DNA from: Anaerozeibacter quisquiliarum
Lineage (GTDB): Bacteria; Bacillota; Clostridia; Christensenellales; Aristaeellaceae
NCBI GenBank assembly: GCA_051162045.1
Contig: JBISDI010000008.1
Length of the DNA stretch: 64,000 nucleotides
Reading direction: 5' to 3' (one strand)
The notes under the pieces are model-generated. The model had not been told where the DNA came from, ran no database searches, and saw only the letters and a list, made by a program, of their open reading frames with translations. Positions 7,106-15,447 of the stretch are shown in pieces. The first letter of the stretch is position 1; every line of letters starts with the position of its first letter. The translations under genes were made by a program, and so were the position numbers.

Positions 7106-7888
7106 ATGCCTGCGATTGAGGACATTAAGTGCTTTTTGCTTGACATGGACGGCACCTTCTACCTGGGCGACAGGGTCTTGCCCGGCTCGCTCGAATTCAT
7201 CGACGCGGTGAAGAAAAGCGGGCGCGATTATTTATTTCTCACCAACAATTCATCGCACAACGCGCTGTACTACGTGGAGCGCCTGAAGCGCATGGGGCTG
7301 GACGTTGGGCGCGAAAAGATATTGACTTCGGGCGAGGCCACGGCTTGCAAGGCGGCGGCGCTCTATCCGGGCAAGCGCGCCTACGTGCTCGGCAACGAGT
7401 ACCTGCGCGCCGAGCTGCGCGAGGGTGGCATCGAGATCGACCAAGGGTCGCCCGACTACGTGATCGTGGGCTACGACACCACGCTTGACTACAAAAAGAT
7501 GACCGAGGTGTGCGACTTCGTGCGCGCGGGGCTGCCCTACGTGGCCACCCACCCCGACTTCAACTGCCCCACCGAGTCAGGCTTCGCGCCCGACATCGGC
7601 GCGATCATGGCCTTTATCGAGGCGTCCGCCGGCCGAAAGGCCGACCTGATCGTGGGCAAGCCCCACGCCGGCATCGTGGAGGCCGCGCTTAGGCGCACCG
7701 GCCTCAAAAACCATCAACTGGCCATGTGCGGCGACCGACTGTACACCGACGTCGAGACCGGCATCCGGCATGGCATGCTGTCGGTGCTGGTGCTCAGCGG
7801 CGAGACGACAAAAGAGATGGCGGCAGCGTCGGCCACCAAACCGGATCTGACGCTCGAGCGGCTGGCCGACCTGATCCCGATGCTGTAG
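7106..7888 (+). CDS. HAD-superfamily (NagD-like, IIA) phosphatase
   Basis: A 260-aa cytoplasmic phosphatase with the four HAD motifs: the nucleophile motif FLLDMDGTFYLG (Asp13, Asp15), the NNSS motif near residue 49, the Lys in VGKPHAG, and the acidic motif GDRLYTDVETG near residue 213. Length and the C2-type cap point to the NagD/AraL/p-nitrophenyl phosphatase subgroup. Substrates of this subgroup are small phosphorylated sugars or nucleotides; the one used here is unknown. The ATG at 7106 follows AAAGGAG. Placement after xpt suggests nucleotide-related clean-up, which is only an inference. Confidence 0.85.
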   Translation: MPAIEDIKCFLLDMDGTFYLGDRVLPGSLEFIDAVKKSGRDYLFLTNNSSHNALYYVERLKRMGLDVGREKILTSGEATACKAAALYPGKRAYVLGNEYLRAELREGGIEIDQGSPDYVIVGYDTTLDYKKMTEVCDFVRAGLPYVATHPDFNCPTESGFAPDIGAIMAFIEASAGRKADLIVGKPHAGIVEAALRRTGLKNHQLAMCGDRLYTDVETGIRHGMLSVLVLSGETTKEMAAASATKPDLTLERLADLIPML

Positions 7889-7891
7889 CAA

Positions 7892-8110
7892 TCACGCGCA
7901 ATCGGCTGCGGCCGCCTGCGCGTGAAGAGGGAACAGGGCCGGATTGCTGAAAACCCTGCGGGGTTTTCCGGGCGCAATCCGGCTGGTGGCATTGGTTCCG
8001 AGTCGGGCGGGCGAGCTCGCCCTTTGCCGGAATCCATAGAAACCGGCAGAGCCGGCATCTATGATAGAATATGGAAGGCTGCGGCCCGGGAATCCCCCGG
8101 AGGGAGGACG
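7892..8110 (+). repeat. Structured intergenic element, copy 3
   Basis: It begins four bases after the HAD stop codon. Hairpin I is TCACGCGCA (7892-7900) with TGCGCGTGA (7917-7925) around GGCTGCGGCC (7904-7913). Hairpin II is GCCGGATTGC (7938-7947) with GCAATCCGGC (7974-7983) around a GAAAACCC/GGGGTTTTC inner stem. Further palindromes follow, then a segment (about 8061-8086) closely similar to the GATTGAACATGGAG...GGCTGCGGCC part of the copy near 50180. The arms differ in sequence from the other copies but keep their pairing. No reading frame of interest is present. Confidence 0.65.
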
Positions 8111-8206
8111 GCGCGGGCCGCCTATGAAACATCCGATTTTTTTAACAGACTATACCGGCTAAATGTGGTAAAATGACATGACCACGCGTTTTGAGAGGTG
8201 AAACCA

Positions 8207-9430
8207 TTGCGACGGATAGCGCCCCTTGTGTTCTTCATTGCGTTGTTGGCGTTCGTGTTCATGCCGAGCGACGAAATCCGGCTGGATTCGGCCGTGCCGG
8301 TCGGCGCGCCGGCCGGCGAAGCGATGCAGTCGGAGGGCGAGGACGCGCCCCGGTTCACGCCGGTGCCCACGCCGATCCCGACGCCGACGCCCGTGCCCAC
8401 ACCTTCGCCGACGCCCGTGCCGACGCCGGTACCCACGCCCGAACCCACTCCGCTCGTCAAGGGCATGCGCAACGACGACGTGACCCGCCTGCAGCACGAG
8501 CTGATTAACCTGGGCTTCCTGCAGGGCGAGGTGGATGGCCAATACGGCAACGCCACGGTGACCGCGATCAACGACGTCAAGACCTATTTAAACGAGCAAT
8601 ACCTGAAGATGGCCACGCCCGAGCCGGCCGCGATCGCCTACTTCCCGCCCGAGGACGGCGCGGGAGGGCTTGAAGGGCAAGGGGAGGGAGAAACGGCCTC
8701 CGCGCAGCAGACGCTGCCCTACGCGGTGAACGGCGAGGCGGATTGGAAGCTGCTCGAGGCCATCTACTCGGGCGCGATCAGCGACACCTTCGACACGCTG
8801 GCCGAGGGCGACACGGGCGGCGCGGTTAAGCGTGTGCAGTCGCGGCTCAATACGCTGGGCTACGTCTACAAGGGCGTGGACGGCGCGTTCGGCGCGACCA
8901 CCAAGGACGCGCTGATGTACTTCCAACAGCTCAACGACCTGCCGCAGACCGGCATCGCCGACAAGAACACGCAGGCGATGCTGTTCTCGGGCAGCGCCGT
9001 CAAGAGCGACCGGCCGCTGCGCGATTACAAGATCCGGGTGGACCTTTCCGAGCAGCGTGTATACGCCTATCAGTGGGACAAGAAGACCGAGGATTACACC
9101 AAGCTGGTCAAGAAGTTCAAGTGCTCGACGGGCGGGCGCGGTACGCCCACGCCCACCGGCACCTTCGACGAGACGGTGCGTCGGGGCGAGGAGTGGCACT
9201 ATTTCAAGGACTTCGGCGTCTGGGCGCAATACGCGATCCACATCGATTCGACCGGCAACATCATGTTCCACTCGGTGCTGTTCAAGAAGCGGGGCGGGCG
9301 GCCCACCAGCGGTTCGGTGTCGTCGCTCGGCCGGCGCGCCTCGCACGGCTGCATCCGGCTGGCCGTAAGCGACGCCCGGTGGATGCACGAGCATGTGCTC
9401 GATGGGACGACGGTGGTTATACATAAGTGA
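8207..9430 (+). CDS. L,D-transpeptidase with peptidoglycan-binding domains
   Basis: The product (407 aa) is an exported or membrane-anchored cell-wall enzyme. It has an N-terminal hydrophobic segment (about residues 3-17), a long Pro-Thr spacer of PTP repeats (about 50-83), two PG_binding_1 domains (about 85-125 and 205-245) and a C-terminal YkuD domain with the active-site motif SHGCIRL. It would make 3-3 peptide cross-links or attach substrates to peptidoglycan. I placed the start at TTG 8207, which has AGAGGTG six bases upstream. The GTG at 8198 is part of that same site and too close to it. The gene stands alone. Confidence 0.88.
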   Translation: MRRIAPLVFFIALLAFVFMPSDEIRLDSAVPVGAPAGEAMQSEGEDAPRFTPVPTPIPTPTPVPTPSPTPVPTPVPTPEPTPLVKGMRNDDVTRLQHELINLGFLQGEVDGQYGNATVTAINDVKTYLNEQYLKMATPEPAAIAYFPPEDGAGGLEGQGEGETASAQQTLPYAVNGEADWKLLEAIYSGAISDTFDTLAEGDTGGAVKRVQSRLNTLGYVYKGVDGAFGATTKDALMYFQQLNDLPQTGIADKNTQAMLFSGSAVKSDRPLRDYKIRVDLSEQRVYAYQWDKKTEDYTKLVKKFKCSTGGRGTPTPTGTFDETVRRGEEWHYFKDFGVWAQYAIHIDSTGNIMFHSVLFKKRGGRPTSGSVSSLGRRASHGCIRLAVSDARWMHEHVLDGTTVVIHK

Positions 9431-9559
9431 AAGATGCCTTCGGGCATGTGAGATGCGCCGCGGCGCATAGGAGGGGGAATCCCTCTTATGTGCCGCGGCG
9501 CATCTCACGCCGCGAAGCGGCATTTCACTCGCCCGAAGGGCAAATTTCACTGCGCCGCG
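9431..9559. repeat. Long inverted repeat between convergent genes
   Basis: The space between the L,D-transpeptidase and cysS is almost entirely self-complementary. One arm beginning GTGAGATGCGCCGCGGCGCA (about 9449-9476) pairs with a matching arm (about 9482-9509) over about 28 bases with few mismatches. A second GCCTTCGGGC / GCCCGAAGGGC pair and GTGAAA...TTTCAC ends surround it. It probably acts as a two-way transcription barrier or is a REP-like repeat. No gene is present. Confidence 0.6.
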
Positions 9560-10960
9560 TTACAACCGGCGCACCTTCGGGCCCTTGGGGGTGTCTTCGA
9601 TTGCGTAGCCGAGTTTGAGCGCCTCTTCCCGCAGCCGATCGGCTTCGGCGAAGTTCTTGGCCTTCTTGGCGGCCACGCGCGCTCCGACCAGCGCGGCGAT
9701 CTCGGCGGGCGTAGTATCCGGTTCCTTTGAGAGGATGCCCAGCACGTCGGTCATCGCTTGCAGCCGCGCGACCGCGCCCTCGATCGCGGCCTTCGACGGG
9801 GCGGCTTCCGCGGTCAGCGCGGTGTTCATCTCGCGCGCGTACTCGAAGATCGCGCCCAGCGCGTCGGCGGTGTTCAGGTCGTCCTCCATCGCCGCGTCGA
9901 ACTCGGAAAGCGCGCGCGCGCCGCGCTCGATCAGCGCCTGCTCCGCCTCGTTCGCGGGCCGGTCCTCGGCGTGCTCGAGCAAGAACAGCGCGTTGTTGCG
10001 CGCGGTGTACAGCCTATCGAGCGAGGCCTTGGCCTGCTCGATCATCTCGCGCGAGAAGTTGACCGGCGAGCGGTAGTGCGCCGACAGCATGAACATGCGC
10101 ACGGCCTCGAGGTCGTATTCCTTGGCGATGTCGCGCACGGTGAAGAAGTTGCCGAGGGACTTGGACATCTTGCGGTTGTCCACGTTGATGTGGCCGTTGT
10201 GCATCCAATACTTGGCGAAGGTCTTGCCGGTCGCGCATTCCGACTGGGCGATCTCGTTCTCGTGGTGGGGGAAGACCAGGTCGACGCCGCCGCAGTGGAT
10301 GTCGAAGGTCTCGCCCAGGTATTTCATCGACATGGCCGAGCACTCGATGTGCCAGCCCGGACGGCCCATGCCCCAGGGGCTCTTCCAGGCCGGCTCGCCC
10401 GGCTTTTGCGCCTTCCACAGCGCGAAGTCCATCGGGTTTCTCTTGACGCCATCCACCTCGATGCGCGCGCCCGCCTCGCGATCCTCGATGTTCTGACCCG
10501 ACAGCTTGCCGTAGTCCTCGTCGGACTCGGTATCAAAGTACACGTCGCCGTCCACCGCGTAGGCGTGGCCGCTCTTTTCGAGCTTAACGATCAACGCTAT
10601 GATCTCGCCCACGTGCTCGGTCGCGCGCGGGTGCACGTCGGCGGGCAGTACGCCCAGCGCCTGCGCATCGGTGAAGTACTCCCGGATGTAGCGTTCGGCC
10701 AGCTTCGGCACGGTGGTCTCTTCTTCTCGCGCGCGGCTTATCAGCTTGTCGTCGATGTCGGTGAAGTTCTGCACGAAGGTCACCTTGTAGCCCTTGTGTT
10801 TAAGGAACCGGCGCAGCGTGTCGAACATGATGAACGGGCGGGCGTTGCCGATGTGGAAGTAGTTGTACACCGTGGGGCCGCACGCATAGATGCGCGCTTC
10901 GCCCGGATGCACCGGCTCGAAGGTTTCCTTCTTGCGGGTCATGGTGTTATAGATCTTCAA
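9560..10960 (-). CDS. cysS: Cysteinyl-tRNA synthetase
   Basis: This class I aminoacyl-tRNA synthetase (466 aa) charges tRNA-Cys. It shows the zinc ligand Cys27 (YACGPTVYN), the HIGH-type motif HIGN near residue 36, the zinc-site stretch GWHIECSAMS, and the KMSKS motif in RKMSKSLGNFF near residue 268. The length is usual for bacteria. The start is TTG at 10960 with AAGGAGG nine bases upstream, and it overlaps the end of cysE by 14 bases. It is therefore translated from the cysE transcript and shares the T-box control that lies upstream of cysE. Confidence 0.95.
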   Translation of the reverse strand: MKIYNTMTRKKETFEPVHPGEARIYACGPTVYNYFHIGNARPFIMFDTLRRFLKHKGYKVTFVQNFTDIDDKLISRAREEETTVPKLAERYIREYFTDAQALGVLPADVHPRATEHVGEIIALIVKLEKSGHAYAVDGDVYFDTESDEDYGKLSGQNIEDREAGARIEVDGVKRNPMDFALWKAQKPGEPAWKSPWGMGRPGWHIECSAMSMKYLGETFDIHCGGVDLVFPHHENEIAQSECATGKTFAKYWMHNGHINVDNRKMSKSLGNFFTVRDIAKEYDLEAVRMFMLSAHYRSPVNFSREMIEQAKASLDRLYTARNNALFLLEHAEDRPANEAEQALIERGARALSEFDAAMEDDLNTADALGAIFEYAREMNTALTAEAAPSKAAIEGAVARLQAMTDVLGILSKEPDTTPAEIAALVGARVAAKKAKNFAEADRLREEALKLGYAIEDTPKGPKVRRL

Positions 10961-11660
10961 TGTGCATGTCCTCCTTGCGTATCCTGGGGCAGTCGGGCAT
11001 CGCTTTTTCGTCGCAGGCGTCGCAGTTCACATTGCCCTGTGCGAGACAGTGTTCGAGCCGCTCGACGCGGCTGAGCAGTTTTTGAATGACCTCCTTGACC
11101 GGGTCGGGCAGATTGACCTGATCGAGGTCGATCGGAGCGCGCTCGCCGGCCTTTTTCACGATCCGGCCGGGGTTGCCGACCACGGTCGCGCCCGGCGGCA
11201 CCGCCTTGAGCACCACGGCGCTGGCGCCGATCTTGACGCCGTCGCCTACGGCGAACGGGCCCAGCACCTTCGCGCCCGAGCCCACGACCACATTGTTGCC
11301 CAGCGTCGGGTGGCGCTTGCCCACATCCTTGCCGGTGCCGCCCAGCGTCACGTCCTGGTACAGCGTCACATCGTCGCCGATCTCGGCGGTCTCGCCGATC
11401 ACCACGCCCATACCATGATCGATGAACAGGCCCCGTCCAATCGCGGCTCCGGGATGAATTTCGATGCCGGTTAGTTTGCGCGTGCGCTGGGACACCATGC
11501 GCGCCCACAGCTTGAAGCCATGTGTCCATAGCCAGTGCGCGCGCCTATGCCTTCGCACCGCGCGGAAGCCCGGGTAGCACAGCACCACCTCGAGCGCGCT
11601 GCGCGCGGCCGGGTCGCGGCTGATCACGGCGTCGATGTCCGACTTCCATTGGCTAAACAA
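10947..11660 (-). CDS. cysE: Serine O-acetyltransferase
   Basis: The product (237 aa) acetylates L-serine with acetyl-CoA, the entry step of cysteine synthesis. It has the short N-terminal helical region of Gram-positive CysE and a left-handed hexapeptide-repeat beta helix (about residues 65-165), including IDHGMGVVIGETAEIGDDV and TLGGTGKDVGKRHPTLG. The C-terminal tail carries several Cys (NVNCDACDEKAMPDC). The start is TTG 11660: AAGGGAGGG lies six bases upstream, and the resulting N-terminus MFSQWKSDIDAV matches the family. The upstream ATG at 11678 is part of the ribosome site. First gene of cysE-cysS behind a T-box. Confidence 0.92.
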   Translation of the reverse strand: MFSQWKSDIDAVISRDPAARSALEVVLCYPGFRAVRRHRRAHWLWTHGFKLWARMVSQRTRKLTGIEIHPGAAIGRGLFIDHGMGVVIGETAEIGDDVTLYQDVTLGGTGKDVGKRHPTLGNNVVVGSGAKVLGPFAVGDGVKIGASAVVLKAVPPGATVVGNPGRIVKKAGERAPIDLDQVNLPDPVKEVIQKLLSRVERLEHCLAQGNVNCDACDEKAMPDCPRIRKEDMHIEDL

Positions 11661-11678
11661 GCGAGTCCCTCCCTTCAT

Positions 11679-11836
11679 ATACCAATCGGAATCGCCACGC
11701 GTACGTCGGGCGAGTGGATTTTTCGCCCTCGCTACGCCTGGAAACCGCGGGCGTAGCGGCGCTACGTCAAGGTTTTCAGGCGAGGCGAGGACGGGAAAGC
11801 GCCGCCTGATGGATGCGGGGGTGGTTCCGTTGGTAT
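11679..11836 (-). repeat. Foldback element between T-box and cysE
   Basis: This stretch of about 158 bases is bounded by ATACCAATCGGAA (11679-11691) and TTCCGTTGGTAT (11825-11836), which pair with one bulged base. Inside are smaller GC-rich palindromes, for example GCGTAGCG/CGCTACG. It carries no plausible gene and separates the T-box terminator from the cysE start. It looks like an inserted hairpin repeat related to the other intergenic elements. Confidence 0.5.
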
Positions 11837-11841
11837 GATAT

Positions 11842-12061
11842 AAAAAAGCACGCCTCCAACCTACAGAGACGCGCTGGCGTGGTTCCACTCTGCTGAAGGG
11901 GCATCCCCTCCGCTTTTTCGCGCTGTATCGGGCGCGCCCGTCGCCATTACGCGATGACTCCCGGGCGCACGTTCGGCGGAGGCAACACATCGGGGCTCTC
12001 AGCCGGCGACCCCTTTTTCTGTGCGTGCGACCATTTCCGCCTACTCTTCCCGTTCTCAGTC
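11842..12061 (-). promoter_or_regulatory. T-box riboswitch upstream of cysE-cysS (probably tRNA-Cys)
   Basis: On the minus strand the conserved T-box sequence AGAGTGGAACCACG is at 11891-11878. An intrinsic terminator follows (CACGCC 11881-11876 with GGCGTG 11854-11849, then T6). The UGGA bulge fits a tRNA with U at position 73, and tRNA-Cys is such a tRNA. Upstream are stem I hallmarks (AGAGTAGG, GAGAG). A UGC triplet follows GAACG at 11969-11967, but I cannot fix the specifier by eye. Uncharged tRNA-Cys would antiterminate and raise cysE and cysS. Confidence 0.88.
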
Positions 12062-12067
12062 AACATC

Positions 12068-12096
12068 ATTATATGAACGGGACGGCGCGGCGTCAA
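12068..12096 (-). promoter_or_regulatory. Promoter of the cysE T-box
   Basis: Minus strand TTGACG (12096-12091), 17-base spacer, TATAAT (12073-12068). Confidence 0.8.
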
Positions 12097-12130
12097 CGAA
12101 GAGCAGGTTAAACGCGAGACCAAGTTGCAC

Positions 12131-12159
12131 TTGACAATTGATGTCATTCAATTTAAAAT
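12131..12159 (+). promoter_or_regulatory. Promoter of the glmS-glmL-glmE operon
   Basis: TTGACA (12131-12136), 17-base spacer, TAAAAT (12154-12159). It is back to back with the cysE promoter. The leader to glmS is about 55 bases and shows no cobalamin riboswitch, although the operon encodes a B12 enzyme. Confidence 0.8.
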
Positions 12160-12219
12160 AATGATATACACCATACCGTGGATTAACATGGATTATTGGA
12201 TATGGAGGGGAACGCGGAC

Positions 12220-12651
12220 ATGGGTGAGCGGACCATGGTGCTGGGTGTGATCGGCGCGGACGTGCACGCGGTGGGCAACCAGATATTGAACTTCGCGTTT
12301 ACACAGGCCGGGTTCAAGGTGGTGAACCTGGGCGTGATGGTGTCGCAGGAGGAATTCATCGAGGCGGCGGTGGAATCGGCGGCCACGGCGATCGTGGTGT
12401 CGTCGCTGTACGGTCACGGCGAGCTTGATTGCCGGGGGCTGCGCGAGAAGTGCGACGAAGCGGGGCTTAACGGCATTTTGCTGTACGTGGGCGGCAACAT
12501 CGTGGTGGGCAAGCAGCCGTTTGAGGAAGTGGAGCAACGCTTCAAGGCGATGGGCTTCGACCGGGTGTTTGGGCCCGGAACCGCACCCGAGGTGACGATC
12601 GAGGCGCTGAAGCGCGACTATGAGGCGCTTGAGGCGCTGGGGCGGTCATGA
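12220..12651 (+). CDS. glmS: Methylaspartate (glutamate) mutase, sigma subunit
   Basis: This small B12-binding subunit (143 aa) of adenosylcobalamin-dependent glutamate mutase carries the DxHxxG motif (Asp14, His16, Gly19 in GADVHAVGNQIL). The histidine replaces dimethylbenzimidazole as lower cobalt ligand. The SxL and GG motifs of the corrinoid fold follow (VVSSLYGHG, YVGGNIVVG). With GlmE it converts L-glutamate to (2S,3S)-3-methylaspartate. I chose ATG 12220, nine bases after GGAGGGG, because His16 then takes its usual number. The stop overlaps the glmL start in an ATGA junction. First gene of the operon. Confidence 0.93.
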   Translation: MGERTMVLGVIGADVHAVGNQILNFAFTQAGFKVVNLGVMVSQEEFIEAAVESAATAIVVSSLYGHGELDCRGLREKCDEAGLNGILLYVGGNIVVGKQPFEEVEQRFKAMGFDRVFGPGTAPEVTIEALKRDYEALEALGRS

Positions 12652-14015
12652 AGCCGATCCTGCTGATCGATTTCGGCTCGACCTACACCAAGGTCCTGGC
12701 GGTCGATCCGGATGCCGGGCGTGTGATCGGCACGGCCGACAGCTACACCACGGTGACGACCGACGTATCGATCGGGCTTGCGGACGCGCTTACGAAGCTG
12801 GCCCGCCAAATCGGGACGCGCGAGTTTTCCGAGCGCTACGCCTGCTCGTCGGCGGCGGGCGGCCTCAGGATGATCGCGTCGGGGCTTGTGCCCTCGCTGA
12901 CCAGCGAGGCCGCCAAGCGCGCGGCGCTGGGCGCGGGCGCGAAGGTGGTCAAGACCTACGCCTACGAGCTGACCTGTGACGACACGGAAGAGATTGCGCG
13001 GCTCGCGCCCGATATCCTGCTGCTGTGCGGTGGCACAGACGGGGGCAACCGGGCCTGCGTCGAGCACAACGCGCGCATGGTCGCGCAGATGGACTACCGA
13101 TGCCCGGTGGTCATCGCGGGCAACCGCGCCGCGCGCCGCGCCTGTGAACAGGCGCTTGCGGGGCGCGAGGTGATCGCCGCGGGCAACGTGATGGCCGAGT
13201 TCGGCAGGCTCAATGTAGAACCGACGCAGGCCGTGATCCGCGAGCTGTTTTTAAAGCGCATCATACGGGCCAAGGGCCTTTCGCAGGCGGCGGAGCTGAT
13301 CTCGGGCATCTTGATGCCCACGCCCGCGGCGGTGCTCGAGGCGCTGACGCTGCTCAAGGAGGACATGGGTGAGCTGATGGCGGTCGACCTCGGCGGCGCG
13401 ACCACCGACATCTACTCGATCACCGCCGGCCTGCCCACGCGTCCGAACACGGTGCTGCGCGGCCTGCCCGAGCCCTACGCCAAGCGCACGGTGGAAGGCG
13501 ACATCGGCATGCGCTACAGCGCGCAGGGCATCGTCGACGCGGTGGGCATAGAGGCATTGACCGAGGCCGCCGGGCGGGACGCTGAGACGGTTCGGCGCTG
13601 GCTGGACCGCATCCATGCGGAGCCGGGCGTACTGCCTGCAAAGCCCGAGGAGTCGGACGTTGACTTCGCGCTGGCTACGTTGGCCATCGAGCTGGGGCTG
13701 AGCCGCCATGCGGGCACGATCGAGCAGGTCTACACGCCGATGGGCGTGGCCTACCAGCAGACCGGCAAGGACCTGACCGAAATACGCGCGCTGTTGCTGA
13801 CCGGCGGTGCGCTCGCTCACTCGCCGCGCGTCGAGCAGATGGCGCGCCGCGCGATGGCGGCACCGGACCACATGTGCTCGCTGATGCCGCGGGACGCCCG
13901 GGTGTTCATCGACAGGCGCTACATTCTATCCGCCATGGGGATATTGAGCCAGAACCATCCGCAACTGGCGCGGAGCATCATGATGAAGGAGTTTGTGTAT
14001 GGAGATTCGCAATAA
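12648..14015 (+). CDS. glmL: Glutamate mutase accessory ATPase GlmL (MutL)
   Basis: A 455-aa ASKHA-fold ATPase. The N-terminal phosphate loop is LLIDFGSTYTK (about residues 5-15), and a second actin-like segment MAVDLGGATTDIYS lies near residues 245-258. In clostridia GlmL/MutL sits between the two mutase subunits and is thought to reactivate or chaperone the mutase by exchanging damaged cobalamin. Gene order glmS-glmL-glmE is the classical one. It overlaps glmS by 4 bases and glmE by 17 bases, which implies coupled translation. No defect is seen. Confidence 0.9.
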   Translation: MKPILLIDFGSTYTKVLAVDPDAGRVIGTADSYTTVTTDVSIGLADALTKLARQIGTREFSERYACSSAAGGLRMIASGLVPSLTSEAAKRAALGAGAKVVKTYAYELTCDDTEEIARLAPDILLLCGGTDGGNRACVEHNARMVAQMDYRCPVVIAGNRAARRACEQALAGREVIAAGNVMAEFGRLNVEPTQAVIRELFLKRIIRAKGLSQAAELISGILMPTPAAVLEALTLLKEDMGELMAVDLGGATTDIYSITAGLPTRPNTVLRGLPEPYAKRTVEGDIGMRYSAQGIVDAVGIEALTEAAGRDAETVRRWLDRIHAEPGVLPAKPEESDVDFALATLAIELGLSRHAGTIEQVYTPMGVAYQQTGKDLTEIRALLLTGGALAHSPRVEQMARRAMAAPDHMCSLMPRDARVFIDRRYILSAMGILSQNHPQLARSIMMKEFVYGDSQ

Positions 14016-15447
14016 AAAGCTGACCATGGATGAGTTTTCCGCCATTCGCGAGGCGGTGCTGGGTCAGTGGCCGACCGGCAAGGACGTGAATCTTGATGAA
14101 GCGTTCGCCTATCAGCAGGCGATCCCCGAGGCCAAGCGGTTCTCGGCCAAGCTGCGCCGCGCGCGCGCGCGGGGCGAGACGCTGATCCAGCCGCGCGCCG
14201 GCGTGCCGCTGATCGAGGAGCACATCAAACTGCTGAATTACTTGGAAGACAAGGGCGAGGCCGACCTGCTGCCCACCACGATCGACTCCTATACCCGCCT
14301 CAACCGCTACGAGGAGGCCGAGGTGGGGATCAAGGAGAGCCGGCGCCAGGGCAAGGCCATGCTGAACGGCTTTCCGGGCGTCAACCACGGCGTGGCCGGC
14401 TGCCGGCGCGTGACCGAGTCGACCTCGGTGCCGGTGCAGGTGCGCCACGGCACGCCCGACGCGCGGCTGCTGGCCGAGATCACGCTGGCGGGCGGCTTCA
14501 CCAGCTACGAGGGCGGCGGCATCTCCTACAACATCCCCTACGCCAAGAGCGTGTCGCTCGAGCGCACGATGACCGACTGGATGTACTGCGACCGGCTGGT
14601 CGGGCTGTACGAGGAGCAGGGTATCTCGATCAACCGCGAGCCGTTCGGCCCGCTGACCGGTACGCTGGTACCGCCCTGCATGTCGCACGCCGTGGCCGTG
14701 ATCGAGGCGCTGGTCGCCGCCGAGCAGGGCGTCAGGAACATCACCGTGGGCTATGGGCAGTTGGGCAACCTGGTCCAGGACGTGGCCGCGATCCGGTCGC
14801 TCGAGATCGTCGCCAACGAATACCTGAAAAAGTACGGCTACGAAGACGTCGAGGTCACGACCGTGCTGCACCAGTGGATGGGCGGCTTCCCGCAGGACGA
14901 GGCCAAGGCGTTCGGCGTGATTTCCTGGGGCAGTGCCGCCGCCGCGCTGTCACACGCGACCAAGGTCATCGTCAAGACCCCGCACGAGGCGATGGGCGTG
15001 CCCACGATGGAGGCCAACGCGCAGGGGCTGCGCGCCACCAAGCAGGTGATCTCGATGCTGGCCGATCAATCGCTGCCCGAGGACGCGGTACGGCGCGAGG
15101 TCGAGATCATCCTTACGGAAACCCGCCTGATCGTCGATAAGTGCTTTGAGCTCGGCGGCGGCGACATCGCGCTGGGCACGGTGCGCGCGTTCCAGGCCGG
15201 CGTGCTCGACGTGCCGTTTGCGCCCAGCCGCTTCAACGCCGGCAAGATCCTGCCCGCGCGCGACAATCAGGGCGCGGTGCGGCTGCTCGAGACCGCCGCG
15301 CTGCCCTTCACCGCCGAGCTTAAGGCCTGGCACCGCGACCAGATCGAGCAGCGCGCCCGCGCCGAGAAGCGCGACGTGTCGTTCCAGATGGTCATCGACG
15401 ACATCTACGCGATATCAAAGGGACGCCTGGTAGGACGCCCGCGCTAG
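13999..15447 (+). CDS. glmE: Methylaspartate mutase, epsilon (catalytic) subunit
   Basis: The TIM-barrel catalytic subunit (482 aa, essentially the length of the clostridial enzyme) of glutamate mutase. It binds glutamate and cradles adenosylcobalamin held by GlmS. Family-typical stretches include ETLIQPRAGVPLIEEH, NGFPGVNHGV, GGGISYNIPYAKSV, and the arginine-rich substrate region around QVRHGTPDARLL. The start at 13999 has GAAGGAG seven bases upstream, inside the end of glmL. The methylaspartate formed would be deaminated by the mal product encoded 245 bases downstream. Confidence 0.94.
   Translation: MEIRNKKLTMDEFSAIREAVLGQWPTGKDVNLDEAFAYQQAIPEAKRFSAKLRRARARGETLIQPRAGVPLIEEHIKLLNYLEDKGEADLLPTTIDSYTRLNRYEEAEVGIKESRRQGKAMLNGFPGVNHGVAGCRRVTESTSVPVQVRHGTPDARLLAEITLAGGFTSYEGGGISYNIPYAKSVSLERTMTDWMYCDRLVGLYEEQGISINREPFGPLTGTLVPPCMSHAVAVIEALVAAEQGVRNITVGYGQLGNLVQDVAAIRSLEIVANEYLKKYGYEDVEVTTVLHQWMGGFPQDEAKAFGVISWGSAAAALSHATKVIVKTPHEAMGVPTMEANAQGLRATKQVISMLADQSLPEDAVRREVEIILTETRLIVDKCFELGGGDIALGTVRAFQAGVLDVPFAPSRFNAGKILPARDNQGAVRLLETAALPFTAELKAWHRDQIEQRARAEKRDVSFQMVIDDIYAISKGRLVGRPR

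Noticed and set aside
12160..12219. Cobalamin riboswitch before glmS
   Set aside because: Too short, and no B12-box-like sequence is seen.
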